This document shows, piece by piece, positions 60,256-64,000 of a stretch of DNA of 64,000 nucleotides (position 1 is the first letter of the stretch; each line of letters begins with the position of its first letter). Source of the DNA: BOG-908 sp963692875 (GTDB lineage: Bacteria > Pseudomonadota > Alphaproteobacteria > Acetobacterales > Acetobacteraceae); assembly GCA_965198755.1 (NCBI GenBank), contig OZ240673.1, forward strand, positions 1,488,001 to 1,552,000, in the 5' to 3' direction. The notes beneath the pieces are model-generated. The model was given only the letters and a program-made list of their open reading frames with translations, was not told where the DNA came from and did not search any database. A program made the position numbers and the translations under genes.

Positions 60256-60756
60256 TTATTTGCTGCCGCTAGCCAAAACCGCGCCCCACGTGCTCGCCGG
60301 CGGCGCCGACCCCTGCGCCGGATTCCAGTGCCCGGAACGTTTAAGCGCGTCCGCCACGTCCTTTGGCATGTAGGTCTCGTCGTGTTTCGCCAACACTTCC
60401 TGGGCGTGAAAACTGCGGTCCGGCATGATCGTGCCCAGCGTCACCACGCCCTGTCCCTCGCGGAACAGGTCGGGCAGTATGCCGGTGTAGCTGACCGGAA
60501 TGCTGTGCCGGCCGTCGGTGACGGTGAAGTGCGCCACCGGTTCGCCGTCGTCCTTCACCACGTGCAACGAGCCGGCGGCCACCAGCCCGCCCAGCCGGAT
60601 CGTACGCCCCACGTCCGGCGCCTTGGCCGCAATGTCGCCGGGCGACATGAAGAACACCAGGTTGTCGCTGAAGGCGTTCAGCGTCAGCGCGCTGGCGCTG
60701 CCCATGCCGGCCAGGCAGGCGAGGACGATCACCAGCCGGCGGTGCTTGCGCGTCAT
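60256..60756 (-). CDS. ccmE: Haem chaperone CcmE
   Basis: A 166-residue membrane-anchored OB-fold haem chaperone. N-terminal helix (RLVIVLACLAGMGSASALTL), beta-barrel with RTIRLGGLVAAGSL and the haem-binding VLAKHDETYMP, where His125 binds haem covalently and Tyr129 is the axial ligand. Start overlaps the ccmD stop. Confidence 0.96.
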   Translation of the reverse strand: MTRKHRRLVIVLACLAGMGSASALTLNAFSDNLVFFMSPGDIAAKAPDVGRTIRLGGLVAAGSLHVVKDDGEPVAHFTVTDGRHSIPVSYTGILPDLFREGQGVVTLGTIMPDRSFHAQEVLAKHDETYMPKDVADALKRSGHWNPAQGSAPPASTWGAVLASGSK

Positions 60757-60911
60757 CGGCCGCGCCCGCGCGGCTCGGCGGCGCGCAGGCGGCGCGTGAC
60801 GCGGGCCAGGCGCAGGCGGGCGCCCAGCGCGAAATACAGCGTGCCGGCGGCGAACAGCGCGTAGGCGGCTGCGATGTAGGCCAAGTGGTCGTACTGCAAC
60901 GGGTTGTTCAC
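60753..60911 (-). CDS. ccmD: Haem exporter accessory protein CcmD
   Basis: A 52-residue protein with a GTG start: MNNPLQYDHLAYIAAAYALF then AAGTLYFALGARLRLARVTR and a basic tail. One transmembrane helix with a preceding DHLAYI motif and basic cytoplasmic end is the CcmD pattern. Its TGA overlaps the ccmE ATG. CcmD frees holo-CcmE from CcmABC. Confidence 0.88.
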   Translation of the reverse strand: MNNPLQYDHLAYIAAAYALFAAGTLYFALGARLRLARVTRRLRAAEPRGRGR

Positions 60912-60934
60912 GTCAGGCCCTTAAAAAGCAAAGA

Positions 60935-61061
60935 AAGCAAGGCCTGCTTTTTTGAAAAAAAGCAGCAAAAAACTTTTGGTGCTGCTGTCGCGGAGTCTCC
61001 GGCAGCGTGGACCCAGGGAACAAAAGTTTTGGTTCTTTTTTTCAAAAAAGAACTGCTTGCT
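60935..61061. repeat. Nested-palindrome repeat, copy 35 (C-like centre)
   Basis: Left GCCTGC/GCAGC hairpin type, AAAAACTTTTGGTGCTGCTG, centre TCGCGGAGTCTCCGGCAGCG, right GGTTC/GAACTGC with a shortened linker (AAAAGTTTTGG). Between ccmC and ccmD. Confidence 0.86.
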
Positions 61062-61069
61062 TTCTGTCC

Positions 61070-61852
61070 TCAAGTCACACTCTCCGCCTGTGTCATTAGC
61101 AGCCCTCTTAGCCGCCGCTCCATCACCGCCGCCCGTAACCGAACGATCACGATCGAGAAGAAACCAAACGTAGTACCGAAGAACGCGAACGCCAGCGGCC
61201 ACAGGATGCGGCTGTCCATGGTGTTGGACCCGGTCAGCCCGATGCTATTACCTTGATGCAATGAATTCCACCACATAACGCTGTAGTGGATCACCGGTAG
61301 GTTCACCACGCCGACCAGCGCCAGGATGGCGCCGGCGCGGTAGCCGCGTTCCTGGTCGTCGAAGGCGCGGATGAGCAGGATGTGGCCGGCATAGAGGAAG
61401 AACAGCACCAGTTCGCTAGTCAGGCGAGCGTCCCACACCCACCAGGCGCCCCAGGTGGGGCGTCCCCAAAGGCTTCCGGTGGCAAGGCACAGAGCTGCGG
61501 CCGCAGCGCCCACCGGACCGATCTCGGCCGCCGCCATGTCGGCCAGCGGATGGCGCCACACCAGCGACATCAGCGAGGCGCCGGCCAGTGCCGCGTAGCC
61601 CATCATCGACAGCCAGGCGAACGGCACGTGGATGTACATGATCCGCACGGTGTCGCCCTGCTGGTAGTCGGAGGGCGAGACCAGCAGCCCCCAAACCAGT
61701 GCCACCGCGGTCAGCACCACGCCCGGCCACGTCAGCCAAGTCTGTACGCGCGCGGCCAGCCGCAGGAACTGGCCCGGGTTGGCGAAGCGGTGCAGGCTGC
61801 GGCGCCCGGGCCGCGCTGCCTCTCCCCCCGATACTGGAATGCTGGCCTCCAC
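61070..61852 (-). CDS. ccmC: Haem handling membrane protein CcmC
   Basis: A 260-residue, six-helix protein that loads haem onto CcmE. The WWD domain reads WGRPTWGAWWVWDARLTSEL, with conserved His in MYIHVPFAW and NLPVIHYSVMWWNSLHQG. Start is GTG. ccmA and ccmB are not found upstream, so they must lie elsewhere in the genome. Confidence 0.96.
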   Translation of the reverse strand: MEASIPVSGGEAARPGRRSLHRFANPGQFLRLAARVQTWLTWPGVVLTAVALVWGLLVSPSDYQQGDTVRIMYIHVPFAWLSMMGYAALAGASLMSLVWRHPLADMAAAEIGPVGAAAAALCLATGSLWGRPTWGAWWVWDARLTSELVLFFLYAGHILLIRAFDDQERGYRAGAILALVGVVNLPVIHYSVMWWNSLHQGNSIGLTGSNTMDSRILWPLAFAFFGTTFGFFSIVIVRLRAAVMERRLRGLLMTQAESVT

Positions 61853-62105
61853 GCTCCGTCCCCAACCGATCCTGTCTTTGTGGGCAGGCTAACCCCGTAT
61901 AACGTGGCGCGCCACCCGTGTTCGGCCACCCTCACCGCGGCGGCCTTTTCGCGCCCGCTTTTCGCGCCCGCTTCTCGCGCCCGTCTGTTTGCCCCGCCTT
62001 TCGCCTCAGCCTTTCCCACCCGCCTTCCGTCTCCGCTTTCGCACCTGCCATTCGCCGGCGTCTTGCTCCCATCCGCCCCACCTTTTTCCAAAGTCAGGAC
62101 CGCGC
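61853..62105. other. Divergent gap with pyrimidine-rich degenerate repeats
   Basis: Between the divergent ccmC and YciI genes. Around 61945-62070 short units such as TTCGCGCCCGCTT, TTCTCGCGCCCG and TTTCGCCTCAGCC recur, giving a strong C/T strand bias. No gene or nested-palindrome repeat. Promoters for both neighbours must lie here. Confidence 0.4.
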
Positions 62106-62399
62106 ATGCTCTTCGCCCTGATCTGCACCGACAAGCCTGACAGCCTGGACCTGCGGCTGGCCACCCGCCCCAGCCACATGGCCTACCTTGAGACCTACGA
62201 GTCCCGCCTGGTCATGGCCGGCCCCATGCTGGATGCCGACGACAGACCCTGCGGCAGCCTGCTCATCGTCGAAGTGGCCGACCGCGCCGAGGCCGCGGGC
62301 TTCGCCGAGGCTGATCCCTACGGCAAGGCGGGCCTGTTCGAGTCCGTGGTGATTCGCCCGTTCCGCCAGATATACAAGGACGGGAGCGTGGTCGGTTGA
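62106..62399 (+). CDS. YciI family protein
   Basis: A 97-residue ferredoxin-like-fold protein: MLFALICTDKPDSLDLRLAT, RPSHMAYLETYESRLVMAGP, SLLIVEVADRAEAAGFAEAD PY. The conserved His24 (PSHMAYL) and Asp are the putative active site. CAGGA six bases before the ATG. The function of this subgroup is unknown. The stop overlaps the next start (TTGA). Confidence 0.93.
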   Translation: MLFALICTDKPDSLDLRLATRPSHMAYLETYESRLVMAGPMLDADDRPCGSLLIVEVADRAEAAGFAEADPYGKAGLFESVVIRPFRQIYKDGSVVG

Positions 62400-62824
62400 A
62401 CCACTGGCTGGTGAAAACCGAGCCGGACTCGTTCTCCTGGGACATGCAGGTGGAACACGGCATTGAACCCTGGACCGGGGTGCGCAGCCACCAGGCCAAG
62501 GCCAACCTGAAGGCGATGGCGGTGGGCGACCGCGTCTTCTTCTATCACTCCAACATTGGCAAGGAGATCGTCGGCATCGTCGAGGTGGTGCGCGACGCCT
62601 ACCCCGACCCCACCGCCGGGGAGGACGCCAAGGCCGGCCATTGGGTGTGCGTGGACGTGCGCGCCGTCCGCCCGTTCAAGCACTTCGTCACCCTGGCCGC
62701 GATGAAGGCGGACCCGGCGCTGGAAGGCCTGGCGCTGCTGAAATACTCCCGCCTGTCGGTCGCCCCCGTCGAGCCGCAATACTGGCGCCACATCTGCAAG
62801 CTGGGCGGCGTGCCGGCCACATGA
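62396..62824 (+). CDS. EVE-domain protein
   Basis: A 142-residue EVE (PUA-like) protein: HWLVKTEPDSFSWD, WTGVRSHQAKANLKAMAVGD, VFFYHSNIGKEIVGIVEVVR, DPALEGLALLKYSRLSVAPV. EVE domains bind modified bases in nucleic acids. Start is TTG within the preceding stop, and its stop overlaps the next ATG, so all three genes are coupled. Confidence 0.94.
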   Translation: MNHWLVKTEPDSFSWDMQVEHGIEPWTGVRSHQAKANLKAMAVGDRVFFYHSNIGKEIVGIVEVVRDAYPDPTAGEDAKAGHWVCVDVRAVRPFKHFVTLAAMKADPALEGLALLKYSRLSVAPVEPQYWRHICKLGGVPAT

Positions 62825-63441
62825 CCATCGCGCCGGACGTGCTGACCACGCTGCCGCCGACACCCTACGACCAGGTCCGCCCGATGGTGCAGGACGGCGA
62901 CCTGTTTCTCTGCTCGGCGCACGACCCGATGTCGCGGCTGATCCGCTGGGCCACCAAGTCGCCGTGGAGCCACATCGGCATCGCCATGCGCATGCACCAC
63001 ATCGACCGCGTGCTGGTTCTGGAATGCGTGGCCAGGCTGGGCACCCGCGCGGTGCCGCTGTCGGAGTTCATCTCGCGTACCAGCGGCGGCACGCACCCCT
63101 ACCCCGGCAAGATCCTGCTCGCCCGCCACGACGCCATCGCCGCCCAGGCCGGCACCGGCATCATCAACCGGCTGTCCGAATACGCGCTGGACCGGCTGGG
63201 CACGCCATACTCCAACCTGGAGACGGCCAAGGTGGGGCTGCGCGTGGCGGCAGGGCGACTGAACGTGAAGCTGCCCGGGCGGCTGATGCCCGACCGTGAG
63301 TTCATCTGCTCGGAATACGTGGCGCGCTGCTTCGCGCATGTGGGCGTCAAGGTGCCATGGGACGGGCTGGGGTTCGTGGCGCCGTCGGATTTTGCCGACG
63401 CGCTTGAGTTGCGGGCGGTGGCGCAGGTGAAAACAGAGTAA
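62821..63441 (+). CDS. YiiX/YebB-like permuted NlpC/P60 (papain-like) protein
   Basis: A 206-residue protein with the circularly permuted papain-like pattern: DGDLFLCSAHDPMSRLIRWA, His51 in WSHIGIAMRM, LEYALDRLGTPYS-like segment and Cys163 in REFICSEYVARCF. Family members are putative cysteine hydrolases acting on peptidoglycan or lipids. No signal peptide. Coupled to the EVE gene, which is not a usual partner as far as I know. Confidence 0.8.
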   Translation: MTIAPDVLTTLPPTPYDQVRPMVQDGDLFLCSAHDPMSRLIRWATKSPWSHIGIAMRMHHIDRVLVLECVARLGTRAVPLSEFISRTSGGTHPYPGKILLARHDAIAAQAGTGIINRLSEYALDRLGTPYSNLETAKVGLRVAAGRLNVKLPGRLMPDREFICSEYVARCFAHVGVKVPWDGLGFVAPSDFADALELRAVAQVKTE

Positions 63442-63584
63442 GCAAGCGGTTCTTTTTTGAAAAAAAGAACCAAAAAACTTTTGTCTCCGTACGGTGCGCC
63501 AGGTTGAGACGTGTCGTTTCAGCCGTCGGCGACAGCGGGACCAAAAGCTTTTGGCTTCTTTTTCTCGAAAAAGAAGGCCTTGCT
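63442..63584. repeat. Nested-palindrome repeat, copy 36 (B centre)
   Basis: Left GGTTC/GAACC, centre GGTTGAGACGTGTCGTTTCA, right GCTTC/GAAGGCC hairpin with AAAAGCTTTTGGC linker. Between the YiiX-like gene and cysE. Confidence 0.87.
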
Positions 63585-63644
63585 TCCTTCCCTTAACTTC
63601 TCGCCACGCGCCGCCCATCTCCCCGCCAACACAGGGAACACGCC

Positions 63645-64000
63645 ATGACCCAGCTTGGCCTATGCGGCGACCGCCACGCCACCGACGAGTCCCGCCATCT
63701 CTGGCAGATGGTGCGCGAGGAGGCCGTCGCCGCCATCGAGCACGACCGCGTCATGGCCGACGGCATCCGCGACACGGTCCTGCAGCACGAGAACTTCGCC
63801 GACGCCCTGGCCCACCGCCTGGCCCGCAAGCTGTCGGACTACGCCATCAGCATCGACACGCTGGAGGGCATGATCTGCGAGGCGCTTTCCGCCGACCCGG
63901 ACATCGAGGCCGCGGCCGTCGCCGACCTTACCGCCGTGCGCGACCGTGACCCGGCCTGCCCGGACCTTCTCACCCCGTTCCTGTTCTTCAAGGGCTACCA
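63645..64000 (+). CDS. cysE: Serine O-acetyltransferase, N-terminal part
   Basis: Cut by the window end; 118 residues visible. The SATase N-terminal domain is clear: LWQMVREEAVAAIEHDRVMA, DGIRDTVLQHENFADALAHR, LARKLSDYAISIDTLEGMIC and CPDLLTPFLFFKGY. The enzyme makes O-acetylserine for cysteine synthesis. AGGGAA upstream supports the start. The left-handed beta-helix acetyltransferase domain lies beyond the window. Confidence 0.95.
   Translation, partial: MTQLGLCGDRHATDESRHLWQMVREEAVAAIEHDRVMADGIRDTVLQHENFADALAHRLARKLSDYAISIDTLEGMICEALSADPDIEAAAVADLTAVRDRDPACPDLLTPFLFFKGY

Noticed and set aside
1821..63584. Regularly occurring repeats as a CRISPR array
   Set aside because: Copies are 1-3 kb apart, large, palindromic and separated by genes, with no spacer pattern or cas genes.

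Overview
The window is GC-rich chromosomal DNA from an alphaproteobacterium, most likely Acetobacteraceae (Rhodospirillales). The evidence is the gene content: a FYDLN-type zinc/acid protein, an NDUFS4-like complex I accessory protein next to tRNA-Pro, aroQ-accB-accC, a System I cytochrome c maturation cluster, a KirBac channel, and many AT-rich palindromes between genes. Family and organism assignments come from motif recognition, not searches.

Layout. 1-3.1 kb: the end of an RND efflux outer-membrane factor and its periplasmic adaptor, then a twice-frameshifted acyltransferase. 3.2-6.9 kb: a prolyl oligopeptidase and a complete IS110-family element that has split one copy of the intergenic repeat. 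6.9-14.7 kb: nitrate assimilation (molybdopterin nitrate reductase, small partner protein, NirB, NirD, a NarK-type transporter) with an SDR enzyme set between two long repeats. 15-23.9 kb: sulfotransferase, polytopic membrane protein, MsrB, ATP-dependent DNA ligase, phospholipase C-like phosphoesterase, periplasmic binding protein. 24-30.5 kb: tRNA-Arg, NDUFS4 homologue and tRNA-Pro, a glycosyltransferase and O-antigen ligase pair, a YgjP-like metallopeptidase, small orphan proteins and an alpha/beta hydrolase. 30.7-36.3 kb: acyl-CoA ligase plus two acyl-CoA dehydrogenases (pimACD-like) and a KirBac channel. 36.5-39.1 kb: aroQ, accB, accC. 39.5-45.5 kb: two large beta-strand-repeat proteins. 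45.9-54.2 kb: FYDLN protein, MBL hydrolase, DUF2256, CDF metal exporter, thioredoxin-like protein, DUF938 methyltransferase, cupin-like protein, GT2-GT4 fusion. 54.3-61.9 kb: gamma-glutamyltransferase and ccmI-H-G-F-E-D-C. 62.1-64 kb: YciI, EVE and YiiX-like genes, and the start of cysE.

The most unusual feature is a family of nested palindromic repeats, about 38 copies or part-copies in 64 kb, present in most gaps longer than about 100 bp. A typical short copy (120-150 bp) has a left arm carrying an AT hairpin (GGTTCTTTTTTG / AAAAAAAGAACC), then AACTTTTG, a central segment, CAAAAGTT, and a mirrored AT hairpin. The centre has several forms: A (CCGCTGTCGCG ... CGCGACAGCGG), B (with palindrome TGAAACGACACGTTTCA), C (with CACACGGC-like DNA) and D (with GTACACGCTGAG-like DNA). 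Hairpin stems change in compensating fashion between copies. A longer form (about 195 bp) adds inverted outer flanks starting ACCAACC. Copies sit between genes of otherwise conserved operons (ccm, acc), one is the target of the IS110 element, and several supply the stop codon of the preceding gene. The A centre followed by a T run could work as an intrinsic terminator on either strand, but the distribution suggests a dispersed, possibly mobile, element.

Functional links: nitrate is imported by the NarK-type protein, reduced to nitrite by the nitrate reductase and to ammonium by NirBD. The ccm genes attach haem to c-type cytochromes. AccB/AccC supply malonyl-CoA, while the acyl-CoA ligase and dehydrogenases open acyl-CoA oxidation. 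Several scattered genes (sulfotransferase, GT-C-like protein, CgeB-like GT, ligase, GT2-GT4) point to surface glycan synthesis.
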